Below are positions 23,378 to 30,443 of a DNA stretch of 64,000 nucleotides, one piece after another. The stretch is taken from positions 1,116,001 through 1,180,000 of the forward strand of contig NZ_JAIUCZ020000001.1 in the NCBI RefSeq assembly GCF_020176955.2, in the 5' to 3' direction. The position numbers and the translations under genes are program-made. The notes beneath the pieces are model-generated. The model was not told the origin of the DNA, ran no database searches, and saw only the letters and a program-made list of their open reading frames with translations. Source of the DNA: Nocardia sp. alder85J (GTDB lineage Bacteria; Actinomycetota; Actinomycetes; Mycobacteriales; Mycobacteriaceae). How positions within the stretch are numbered: position 1 is the stretch's first letter; every line of letters begins with the position of its first letter.

Positions 23378-24010
23378 GTGAAGTTCGTGATGGGGTGCGC
23401 GCTGACTGTGGTGGCGTCGGCGCTGAGTTCGCCTGTGGCGCATGCGGAGCCGGCGCCGTCCTGTAGCGAGTCGGCCAACGGGTACACGCCGGAATGGCAG
23501 GCCAGCTGGTCGATCTATGAAGCGGAACAGGGGGATTCGAGCGATGGCCGGGCCTCGGTCGAGGCCGATCTGCCGATCACCATCGCCGCCGGGCTGGACA
23601 AGGTGTGGGCGGTGTACTCCGATATCCGCAACGATATCGGCCGCCATCCGTTCCTGAAGGATGTCATTACCCACCGCACCTGTGACGAGGACGGCGTCCG
23701 GGTCACCGATTTCACTGCGCTGGAGGATATTCCGATGGGGCCGGTGACCTTTCCCGGTCACACCCAGGCGCAGCAGCGCGTGCATGCCGCCGAGCACTAC
23801 TACACCAGCGACAGCTGGGACGTCCCGAACATCACCACCCACCAGCGGATCACCTTCACCGACAACGGTGACGGCACCACGACGGTCGACGAGCGCCTCA
23901 CCTTCCTCGCCGATCCGGCCCTGATCCAGTTCACCGCAGACAACGGGACGGCCTCGCATCGGGCGTATCAGCTCGCGCTGAAACGGGATATCGAGAACGG
24001 CACGCTGTAG
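23378..24010 (+). CDS. Secreted SRPBCC/START-like protein
   Basis: A 210-residue protein with a cleavable signal peptide (VMGCALTVVASALSSPVAHAEP, cleavage probably after AHA). The mature part starts with a Cys-containing segment and then a polyketide-cyclase/START-like fold: SVEADLPITIAAGLDKVWAV, DIRNDIGRHPFLKDVITHRT, ITFTDNGDGTTTVDERLTF and a C-terminal helix LALKRDIENGTL. SRPBCC domains bind lipids or aromatic molecules; exported examples are uncommon and may carry lipids across the envelope (inference). GTG 23378 fits the signal peptide. It stands alone, 88 bp after the coiled-coil gene. Confidence 0.8.
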   Translation: MKFVMGCALTVVASALSSPVAHAEPAPSCSESANGYTPEWQASWSIYEAEQGDSSDGRASVEADLPITIAAGLDKVWAVYSDIRNDIGRHPFLKDVITHRTCDEDGVRVTDFTALEDIPMGPVTFPGHTQAQQRVHAAEHYYTSDSWDVPNITTHQRITFTDNGDGTTTVDERLTFLADPALIQFTADNGTASHRAYQLALKRDIENGTL

Positions 24011-24065
24011 CGGGTGCGACCGGGGCCGCTGGGCATCCGGGGTCCCGGCATGGCACCATGTCGGG

Positions 24066-24488
24066 GTGAGCAGCAAGTCGGCCGCGCAGCATCCCGGTGA
24101 TCTCGTGCGGCTGCGGCGGGTCCGGGATCGTATCGACCGGGATTTCGAGCAGCCGCTGGATGTGGAGGCGCTGGCCCGCGACGCGCACATGTCGGCGGGC
24201 CACCTCAGCCGCCAGTTTCGCATCGCGTACGGGGAGTCACCGTACAGTTATCTGATGACCCGCCGGATCGAGCGGGCGATGGCGTTGTTGCGCCGCGGCG
24301 ACATGAGCGTCACCGAGGTCTGTTTCGCGGTGGGTTGTTCCTCGTTGGGTACCTTCAGCACTCGATTCACCGAACTGGTCGGGGTGCCGCCGAGTGTGTA
24401 CCGGCGCGACGCGATCGGGGAGGTCGAGGGAATTCCGGCCTGTGTGGCGAAACAGGTGACCAGACCGATCAGGAATCGAGAAGCTTAG
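24066..24488 (+). CDS. AraC-family regulator, DNA-binding domain only
   Basis: A 140-residue protein consisting almost wholly of an AraC DNA-binding domain with both HTH motifs: DVEALARDAHMSAGHLSRQF and DMSVTEVCFAVGCSSLGTFS, then the signature PPSVYRR. No separate ligand-binding domain exists. The glyoxalase-like gene follows 29 bp downstream on the same strand; this regulator/VOC pair is frequent in actinobacteria, and the VOC protein is the likely target. GTG 24066 is used, in a GGGGTGAGC context. Confidence 0.9.
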   Translation: MSSKSAAQHPGDLVRLRRVRDRIDRDFEQPLDVEALARDAHMSAGHLSRQFRIAYGESPYSYLMTRRIERAMALLRRGDMSVTEVCFAVGCSSLGTFSTRFTELVGVPPSVYRRDAIGEVEGIPACVAKQVTRPIRNREA

Positions 24489-24517
24489 GCTACCGATCGG
24501 CATCTAGCCTGGGGGAC

Positions 24518-24928
24518 ATGGATATCACCCTCGCTTCGGCCTTCCTCCCGCATACGGACCCGGACGCGACGCTGGCGTTCTACCGGGACCTGCTCGGTTT
24601 CGAGGTGCGCAACGATGTCGGGTTCAATGGAATGCACTGGATCACCGTGGGTTCCCCGGGTCAGCCCGGAACGTCCATCGTGCTGTATCCGCCGGAGGCC
24701 GACCCCGGTCACACCGACGACGAGCGCGCCACCATCGCCCGCATGATGGCCAAGGGCACCTACGGCATCATGACCTTCGCGACGAAGGACCTCGACGCCA
24801 CCTTCGAACGGCTGCGCGCCGGCGGCGCCGATGTCGTCCAGGAACCCGCCGACCAGCCCTACGGCGTGCGCGACTGCGCGGTCCGCGACCCCTCCGGCAA
24901 TCTGCTCCGGATCAACGAAGTGCACTGA
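24518..24928 (+). CDS. VOC-family (glyoxalase/bleomycin-resistance-like) protein
   Basis: A 136-residue protein with two beta-alpha-beta-beta-beta modules of the vicinal-oxygen-chelate fold: ASAFLPHTDPDATLAFYRDLLGFEV at the start and FATKDLDATFERLRAGGADVV in the second half, ending DPSGNLLRINEV with the usual late glutamate. Family members bind a metal and act as lyases, dioxygenases or drug-binding proteins; the exact role is unknown. GGGGGAC precedes ATG 24518. Probably co-transcribed with, or activated by, the AraC protein just upstream. Confidence 0.9.
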   Translation: MDITLASAFLPHTDPDATLAFYRDLLGFEVRNDVGFNGMHWITVGSPGQPGTSIVLYPPEADPGHTDDERATIARMMAKGTYGIMTFATKDLDATFERLRAGGADVVQEPADQPYGVRDCAVRDPSGNLLRINEVH

Positions 24929-24987
24929 GCCGCAAGGTGTCGGCGCCTTCTCGCTTGCGTGGGTCCGGGCTCGGCACGTTGCTCGTC

Positions 24988-25524
24988 TCAGCTGCCGTGA
25001 TCGGCCGGGGCGACGCGGAGAGTGTCTGTTCGGAGCCGGAAAGGAGCGACACCGGTGGGGTTGAGGAGAACGTCGGCGCTGGTCGGGATGATGTCGATGA
25101 GTGTGCTGCCGTGGACTGGAATCCAGCGCTCGACGTCAATGTGGGTCTTTTGGAGTTCGGCGGTGGCGACGACGACGCAGGGTGTCTGGTCGGGGGCGGT
25201 GCCCAGTAGTGGCTGGTTGTGCGCATCGCAGCCGATTTCCACGATCGAGTCCCGGATGGCGTCGACCAGTTCGGTGCCGAGCCGTTGCCCGTCAGCGATC
25301 AGGCGCAGTACGGCGTCGATCGGATCGGTCGGCACGCTCGCGGCGCTGGGGCGGTAGCGTGGATTCGGCCGAAACGGTCCGGTCGTGCCATCAATGTGCA
25401 GTTCCCAGCCGCCCACGATGACGTCCACGGACGGGGCGGCGGCAGGATCGGTGCGGTTCCAGACGGGATCGACCAGCACGAACCAGTTGTTGTGCCGGAC
25501 AGCTTCGGGTGGAAGTTTTCCCAC
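24988..25524 (-). CDS. Type VII secretion system-associated protein (SseB-like)
   Basis: A 178-residue cytosolic protein. Its layout resembles proteins annotated as type VII secretion system-associated: WFVLVDPVWN, then VIVGGWELHIDGTTGPFRPNP, PTDPIDAVLRLIADG, a middle domain ending in CVVVATAELQ, and VLLNPTGVAPFRL near the end. There is no signal peptide or membrane segment. The role is probably accessory (chaperone- or immunity-like) to an ESX substrate. It is divergent from the unusual protein at 25752, supporting a functional pair. GTG 25524 has AAGGACCAGG upstream. The family call is from memory of the pattern, so moderately certain. Confidence 0.65.
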   Translation of the reverse strand: MGKLPPEAVRHNNWFVLVDPVWNRTDPAAAPSVDVIVGGWELHIDGTTGPFRPNPRYRPSAASVPTDPIDAVLRLIADGQRLGTELVDAIRDSIVEIGCDAHNQPLLGTAPDQTPCVVVATAELQKTHIDVERWIPVHGSTLIDIIPTSADVLLNPTGVAPFRLRTDTLRVAPADHGS

Positions 25525-25751
25525 AGCGCCTGGTCCTTACGTTATTTCCAACTCCGGTAGCACCACTATCTCATGGTGCCCACCTCTGGTTGCGGGCCCG
25601 AACTTCGCATAGTTAGCCTGTGGTGTTCGATGTCCGCCCCGCGTGTGACGCGGTGAAGCGGCTGAAGCCCCTGGTGCGCGGAGGATTTATCAGTGATGCC
25701 CTTCTTGTGTAATCCCCAGGGCGCGTCACCGGCGGTGTGGTAGGCGAGCCG

Positions 25752-26657
25752 ATGTCCGGTGCGGGTGCTGGGCCGACTCGAGCCATGTGCGAGGCAACCG
25801 AGTTGATCGCACAATCGCTCGATACCGGTGCTCGGTCGATCGGCAACCGGATCGATGGGCTCGCGGGCACGCTTCGTACTGCCGTGAACAGTGCGAGGAA
25901 CGTTGACGCGGACGGCGCGGAGGTCATCAACCGGGGCCGATACAGCTTCGATGTGAGCGATTCTCAGGGCGCGCTGCTTCATGTCAGTGACATACGTGTC
26001 AATCCGTTGGTGGATCATGAAGGGAACATTTTCGGGATTTCTTTTCCGACCGCGAGAGAGGGGGACCCCGGCGTATCTTTTCCGGACGAGGAGGCTTACT
26101 CGGCATGGTCGCGGCAGCCGAATCGGTTGGGCGACACCGAATTCTACCCCGAGCAGCGTGTCACCCCAGTCGACGGGGGCGAGCCCTACTGGGCAGAAGC
26201 AGGACCCGGCCAGCCCGCGCCTTGGGCCGATGATGCCCAGGACGGGATGCTTTATGTGCAGGCCCACGCGGATTCGAGGGGCTTCCGCATCGACGCGAAC
26301 CTCGGTACCGACGACAACCCCGACTGGCAGAACATGATACTTTCCGGTAATGCGTTCGGGAAGTTGGTGGCGGCGAACAAGGATTTCCAAGCCGCCTCCC
26401 GGGCAGGGGCTGGTAAACCGCTGTTGATGCTGGCTTGCCGGGCTGGTGACCCTGTCTATGCTCATGCCGAACAGGCGGCGGGAGTTATCCACCGCGCCGG
26501 CATGAACCATGACGTCTACGCCACGGTCGGTGTCAACGTCGCGCGCTGGAGTGAAACACGAGGCACAGCGGAAGTGGGTGTGGAAGTGCCGAACGGCACC
26601 ACACCCTCGGATGTCATCGTCGTCATCCGGGCCCCGAACAGCCCAACCGGGCCGTAA
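25752..26657 (+). CDS. Putative type VII-associated effector with caspase-like (clan CD) domain
   Basis: A 301-residue protein without a signal peptide. Residues 10-60 form a helix resembling the end of WXG/Esp-type secretion domains (LIAQSLDTGARSIGNRIDGL, then VDADGAEVI). Residues about 160-290 carry two features of clan CD cysteine peptidase folds such as the C80/CPD-like domains of polymorphic toxins: a strand followed by His172 (LYVQAHADSRGF) and a hydrophobic strand ending in Cys229 (PLLMLACRAG), then HDVYATVGVNVARW. His172 is followed by Ala, not the usual Gly. It is divergent from a type VII-associated gene. ATG 25752 is used; GTG 25737 is possible. Effector, toxin remnant or surface protein are all open. 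Confidence 0.6.
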   Translation: MSGAGAGPTRAMCEATELIAQSLDTGARSIGNRIDGLAGTLRTAVNSARNVDADGAEVINRGRYSFDVSDSQGALLHVSDIRVNPLVDHEGNIFGISFPTAREGDPGVSFPDEEAYSAWSRQPNRLGDTEFYPEQRVTPVDGGEPYWAEAGPGQPAPWADDAQDGMLYVQAHADSRGFRIDANLGTDDNPDWQNMILSGNAFGKLVAANKDFQAASRAGAGKPLLMLACRAGDPVYAHAEQAAGVIHRAGMNHDVYATVGVNVARWSETRGTAEVGVEVPNGTTPSDVIVVIRAPNSPTGP

Positions 26658-26740
26658 CGAAGACCATGTGGGGTATGGGCAATCGGCGATCCACGCCACC
26701 GGCTCACCCTCGATATCGGCGAACTCGATCAGCCCGCGGT

Positions 26741-27622
26741 TCAGTCGAAATAGTGGCCCTCGTCGATGTCCTCGAGAAGTCCGGGGTGGGTGGGTTTCCA
26801 GTTCAGCAGTTCCCGGGTGAGCGCACTCGAGGCCGGCATGTCGGTGCCGAGCAGGTGGGCGAACATGCCCGGGAACTCGGTGGCGGGCCGGGACTCGGCG
26901 GGTACGTTCAGGTGCCGGCCGATGGCCTCGGCGATCGCGCGGACGGGCACACCCTCGTCGCCGACGGCGTGCAGCACCGTGCCCGCGGGCGCCTGCTCGA
27001 CGGCCAGCCGGTACAGGCTCGCGGCGTCCCGCACGTGGACGGCGGGCCAGCGGCTCGCGCCGTCGCCGAGGTAACCGGACGCGCCCTTCGCGCGCGCGGC
27101 GGCGATGAGCTGGGGGACGAAGCCGTGCCGGTCGCCGCGGCCGTGTACCGAGCGGGGCAGCATGACCAGGCAGGAGCGCACGCCGGTGGCGGCGGTCGCG
27201 AGGGCGGCCCGCATATTCGTGATGCGGGCCGCGATGGGTCCGGCGGCGACGAGTTCGTCGCGTTCGGTCACCGGCCGCCCGGGGGTCACGAGGGTGCCGC
27301 CGGAGACCACGAGCGGTTTGCCGGTGCCGGCCAGGGCGGCGGCGAACGTCTCGATCGCCCGGGCGTCGGCCCGGGTGGCGGCCTCGCTCACGCTGGGTAC
27401 CAGGAAGGCCAGGTGGATGACACCGTCGCTGTCGAGGGCGGCGGCCCGCAGCACGTCGAGATCGGTCAGGTCGCCGCGGAGCGCCTCGGCGCCCATCCCG
27501 GTGACGGTGGTGGCGGCGGTGTCCGAGCGTGCCAGCCCGAGGACCTCGTGGCCGGCTTCCAGCAGTTCGGGGACGACGGCCGAGCCGATCCAGCCGGAGG
27601 CGCCGGTGACGAAGATGCGCAT
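26741..27622 (-). CDS. NAD(P)-dependent epimerase/dehydratase-family protein (extended SDR)
   Basis: A 293-residue extended SDR with the N-terminal nucleotide motif MRIFVTGASGWIGSAVVPEL, the LARSDTAATTV segment after strand 2, and GDLTDLDVLRAAA. The C-terminal half has the family's WPAVHVRDAASLYRLA block. A canonical YxxxK is not obvious. Proteins of this type act on sugar nucleotides or act as general NAD(P)-dependent reductases. GAGGAGAATTCC precedes ATG 27622. It is divergent from the TetR gene at 27766, with repeated and palindromic elements between, and is its likely target. Confidence 0.9.
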   Translation of the reverse strand: MRIFVTGASGWIGSAVVPELLEAGHEVLGLARSDTAATTVTGMGAEALRGDLTDLDVLRAAALDSDGVIHLAFLVPSVSEAATRADARAIETFAAALAGTGKPLVVSGGTLVTPGRPVTERDELVAAGPIAARITNMRAALATAATGVRSCLVMLPRSVHGRGDRHGFVPQLIAAARAKGASGYLGDGASRWPAVHVRDAASLYRLAVEQAPAGTVLHAVGDEGVPVRAIAEAIGRHLNVPAESRPATEFPGMFAHLLGTDMPASSALTRELLNWKPTHPGLLEDIDEGHYFD

Positions 27623-27675
27623 GGAATTCTCCTCGATCGTGGGCGCCCGCGCTGCGGACGCCGCTTCCCGGATCA

Positions 27676-27746
27676 GTGATGCGATCCGGTCGTGTCAACG
27701 CTAACACAGTGATGCGACTGCGTCGCATTGTGATGCGATCCGGTCG
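27676..27746. promoter_or_regulatory. Direct repeats and palindrome between SDR and TetR genes
   Basis: GTGATGCGATCCGGTCG occurs identically at 27676-27692 and 27730-27746 (54 bp apart). Between them, ATGCGAC-TGC-GTCGCAT (27712-27728) is a perfect 7-bp inverted repeat. The shared GATGCGA half site appears three times, so the flanking TetR protein probably binds here. Confidence 0.7.
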
Positions 27747-27765
27747 CCTCGCTTATGCTGTCCGG

Positions 27766-28452
27766 GTGAGCAGATGGGCGCCGGACGCGCGCGAGCGCCT
27801 GGAGGCGGCCGCGCTGGACCTGTTCCTGGAGAACGGGTACGAGCAGACGACCGTCGCACAGATCGCCGATCGCGCCGGCCTGAACCGCGCCACCTTCTTC
27901 CGGCACTTCGCCGACAAGCGGGAGGTGCTCTTCGGCGGTGAGGATTTGTTCGCCGGACTGTTCGCCGACGCCATCGCGGCGGCCCCGCCGGAGACCACGC
28001 TCACCGGCTGCCTGCACGCCGCGCTCGCGGCGGCCGATGCCGTGATGACCCCGCAGCAGCGGATCAAGGCCCACCAGCGGGTGCGGGTGATCGCGGCGAA
28101 CGCCGAGGTGCAGGAGCGCGGACTGCTCAAGCATGCCAGGATCGCGGGGTCGATCGCCGCCGCGCTGCGTGCCCGGGGGATCGACGATCTGACCGCCCGG
28201 CTGGGCGCGGAAGTGGGGGTGCTCGCCTTCCGCATCGCCGTCGAGCGCTGGATGGCGGCGGGAAACGACGACGCAGTCGGACCGGACGCGACAGCATCGT
28301 CCGGGCGGCTCGCCCCTGAGTCGTTCGGACAGCTCGCCCCTGAGTCGTTCGGGCGGCTCGCCCCTGAGTCATTCGGGCGGCTCGCCGCCGCGGCGCTGGA
28401 GGAACTCCAGGTTCGCGCAGCCGAACTCGACTCCGGGGCCGGAGACTCCTGA
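27766..28452 (+). CDS. TetR-family repressor with C-terminal tandem repeat
   Basis: A 228-residue protein. The HTH is at residues about 5-55 (RLEAAALDLFLENGYEQTTV, QIADRAGLNRATFFRHF, ADKREVLF), followed by a helical ligand domain to about residue 175. The tail holds 8-residue repeats of the form GRLAPESF, (three full copies), encoded by a 24-bp minisatellite, then a final helix. GTG 27766 lies seven bases after a -10-like TATGCT (27754-27759), consistent with a leaderless message. Probably represses the divergent SDR and itself. Confidence 0.88.
   Translation: MSRWAPDARERLEAAALDLFLENGYEQTTVAQIADRAGLNRATFFRHFADKREVLFGGEDLFAGLFADAIAAAPPETTLTGCLHAALAAADAVMTPQQRIKAHQRVRVIAANAEVQERGLLKHARIAGSIAAALRARGIDDLTARLGAEVGVLAFRIAVERWMAAGNDDAVGPDATASSGRLAPESFGQLAPESFGRLAPESFGRLAAAALEELQVRAAELDSGAGDS
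28303..28389 (+). repeat. 24-bp tandem repeat inside the TetR gene
   Basis: Units begin at 28303, 28327 and 28351 with a partial copy from 28375; the consensus gggcggctcgcccctgagtcgttc varies at a few bases. The unit is in phase with codons, giving GRLAPESF. It is a recent-looking expansion at the C-terminal end of the protein. Confidence 0.9.
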
Positions 28453-28618
28453 CGCTGTCATGGCGCGCAAAGTAGGACGCGCCGGCGGTCGCTGACCGCG
28501 CCACCGTACAGCTCACAGCTCGGGGCAGTGCGAGCGAATATCTCGATGCCCCCATCCTTTCCGAGTGCTGCGGCGACGTCGTGGCCCGCAGCCGGTGACG
28601 AGCATCACCTCCATTTAC

Positions 28619-28668
28619 TACGAGATTCATATGATCTACGAGTCTGGATATATAATATGAGTCTCGTA
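28619..28668 (+). promoter_or_regulatory. AT-rich promoter flanked by a 14-bp inverted repeat
   Basis: The 276-bp gap 28453-28728 has no gene but includes an AT-rich island. TACGAGATTCATAT (28619-28632) and ATATGAGTCTCGTA (28655-28668) form an inverted repeat with one mismatch. A consensus -10, TATAAT (28651-28656), lies at the right arm, with a weak TTCATA (28627-28632) 18 bp upstream. This fits a tightly repressed promoter for the NmrA-hemerythrin operon. No regulator gene is adjacent. Confidence 0.65.
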
Positions 28669-28728
28669 TATTACGACATCCAGTGAGGCCGTGCCTGCGG
28701 TCCACCGGGAGCAGGAGGAGGTTCGGTC

Positions 28729-29571
28729 ATGTTCGTCGTCATCGGAGCCACCGGAACGGTCGGCCGGGAAGCGGTCACACAGTTGCGTGCGCGCGGCTCG
28801 CGGGTCACCGCCGTGACCCGCGAGCCCGCCACCGCGAAATTGCCGCCGGGAACTGTTGTGGTGCAGGGTGATCCGTCGGTGCCCTCACTTCCCGAGCACA
28901 CCTGGGACGGCGCCGAGGCCGTACTGCTCACTTCCCGCGCCGCCGTTGCCTCGTCACCTGAAATCCTTTCCGCCGCTGCCGATCACGGGGTTCGGCGCGT
29001 GGTCGTGGTCTCGGCGTCGACCGTCGAATATCCGGCCGGGGAACCACGGTTCACGGCGGGATTCCGGGCGCTGGAAGCCGCGGCCGAAGCCTCGGGCCTG
29101 GGCTGGACCATCTTGCGCTGCGCGGACTTCGACGCCAACGCCCTGGCCTGGGTGCCGCAACTGCGCGGCGGGGACGTGGTTCGTGGCGCGTACGGCACGG
29201 CAGCCACCTCGCCGATCCACGAGCGCGACATCGCCGCGGTCGTGGTCCGCGCGCTCACCGGGGATGACGACCATGGCCGTCGCTATGTGCTGACCGGCCC
29301 GCACTCGCTGACCCAGTACGACAAGGCCCGCATCCTGGGCGAAGTCATCGGCCGTGACCTGTCGTTCCTCGAGCTCGCTCCGGAGCAGGTGCGCGCCGCG
29401 ATGACGGCTCAGGGGCTGCCCGACGAAGTCCCGGACCGGCTGCTCGGTTCACTGTCCGACTACGCCCGCGTTCCCGGTCCCACCACCGATACCGTCGCCG
29501 AACTGCTCGGCCGCCCCGCCCTCGACTTCGCCGCCTGGGCCGCGGATCACGTCGCCGCCTTCACTCACTGA
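28729..29571 (+). CDS. NmrA-family NAD(P)-binding protein
   Basis: A 280-residue atypical SDR: MFVVIGATGTVGREAVTQLRA with the glycine-rich nucleotide site, AVTREPATAKLPPGTVVVQGD, then VLLTSRAAVASSPEIL and the VVVVSASTVEYPAG segment. The family comprises NADP(H)-binding sensors and quinone or isoflavone-type reductases. AGGAGGTTCGGTC precedes ATG 28729. The hemerythrin gene follows ten bases after its stop and is probably co-transcribed. The strong AT-rich promoter upstream suggests inducible expression, perhaps to oxidative or electrophile stress (inference). Confidence 0.9.
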   Translation: MFVVIGATGTVGREAVTQLRARGSRVTAVTREPATAKLPPGTVVVQGDPSVPSLPEHTWDGAEAVLLTSRAAVASSPEILSAAADHGVRRVVVVSASTVEYPAGEPRFTAGFRALEAAAEASGLGWTILRCADFDANALAWVPQLRGGDVVRGAYGTAATSPIHERDIAAVVVRALTGDDDHGRRYVLTGPHSLTQYDKARILGEVIGRDLSFLELAPEQVRAAMTAQGLPDEVPDRLLGSLSDYARVPGPTTDTVAELLGRPALDFAAWAADHVAAFTH

Positions 29572-29581
29572 AAGAGCCTTC

Positions 29582-30190
29582 ATGTCCATCGACTTCACCA
29601 TCATGTACGCCACTCACGACGCCTTCCGCCGCGACCTGGAGCACCTGGCCGCCGCGGCGACGGCCGGCAGGGCCGATGCCCCCGGCGTCCGGGCCGGCTG
29701 GGCCAATTTCACCCGTCAACTCCATGTCCACCACACCGTCGAGGACGCCGCCCTGTGGCCTCCGGTGCTGGGGCGCCTGACCGGCCGTCCCTCCGATGCG
29801 GCCCTCGTGGGGGAGATGGAGGCCGAACATGCCGCCCTCGACCCTGCCCTGCATGCCGTCGACGAGGCCATGCGCACCCGATCCGCGGATCTCGCCGACC
29901 GTGTCCACACACTGACACGCATCCTCACCGACCACATGGCCCACGAGGAGACCGCCGCTCTGCCGGTCATCGACGATGTGCTGACCCCCGGCGACTGGAA
30001 GACATTTCGCGGCGCGATGGCCCGCAAACAGGGCCCCTCCGGGGCGGCGGCCTACGTCCCCTGGGTCCTCGACTCGACCACACCCGAACAGCGCGAGCGG
30101 TTCCTGGCCGCCATGCCCGGCCCGGTCGCGGCGATCAACAAGGCGCTCTGGGAGCGCCGATACCGCAACCGGAAGCTGTGGGCATACTGA
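29582..30190 (+). CDS. Hemerythrin-domain protein
   Basis: A 202-residue protein with an HHE cation-binding helical bundle. Candidate di-iron ligands are His12 in MYATHDAFRRDL, His49 or His50 and Glu54 in HVHHTVEDAALWP, then the EMEAEHAALD, and LTDHMAHEETAALPVI motifs in later helices. Such proteins bind O2, NO or iron in the cytosol. It has an extra C-terminal helix pair (about residues 155-202) containing PGPVAAINKALWERR, common in actinobacterial members. It follows the NmrA-type gene with 10 bp between and is followed by a hairpin. Confidence 0.9.
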   Translation: MSIDFTIMYATHDAFRRDLEHLAAAATAGRADAPGVRAGWANFTRQLHVHHTVEDAALWPPVLGRLTGRPSDAALVGEMEAEHAALDPALHAVDEAMRTRSADLADRVHTLTRILTDHMAHEETAALPVIDDVLTPGDWKTFRGAMARKQGPSGAAAYVPWVLDSTTPEQRERFLAAMPGPVAAINKALWERRYRNRKLWAY

Positions 30191-30208
30191 CCCCGATCCG
30201 CATCGGGG
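30191..30208 (+). terminator. Hairpin after the hemerythrin gene
   Basis: CCCCGAT-CCGC-ATCGGGG is a perfect 7-bp stem with a 4-base loop beginning directly after the TGA at 30190. It has no clear U-run but is well placed to end the NmrA-hemerythrin transcript. The outer bases (TGA...TCA) could extend pairing with a bulge. Confidence 0.6.
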
Positions 30209-30390
30209 AGGGTCAGGGCAGTCACACACCGGTCACGATTGCGTCGCCGAATGCGTACGAAAAGGGTTCCGAAAGCCCGAAACAATCGAAACGGATATTT
30301 CACGAACAGCGTGCAATTCGGTGGTTATCCACAGTGATCGCCCGCTCACCTGTCACATAAAGGAAATTGTTCCGGCAGTGCGGTGTTTCA

Positions 30391-30411
30391 TGCCGATATT
30401 GCACATCGGCA
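30391..30411. promoter_or_regulatory. Inverted repeat upstream of the DUF308 gene
   Basis: TGCCGAT-ATTGCAC-ATCGGCA is a perfect 7-bp inverted repeat 33 bp before the ATG at 30444. Its left part resembles, in inverse orientation, the motif repeated at 8616 and 8751. A second small inverted repeat, CATACC-ATCGA-GGTATG (30430-30446), overlaps the start codon. Both may control translation or transcription of the next gene. The rest of the gap 30209-30443 shows nothing else clear. Confidence 0.5.
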
Positions 30412-30443
30412 GTTATCGCGAGCGGTGGTCATACCATCGAGGT

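Noticed and set aside
25566..27728. 720-codon minus-strand frame
   Set aside because: It runs antisense to the caspase-like gene and out of frame through the SDR; no domain except possibly the short remnant at 26660-26745.
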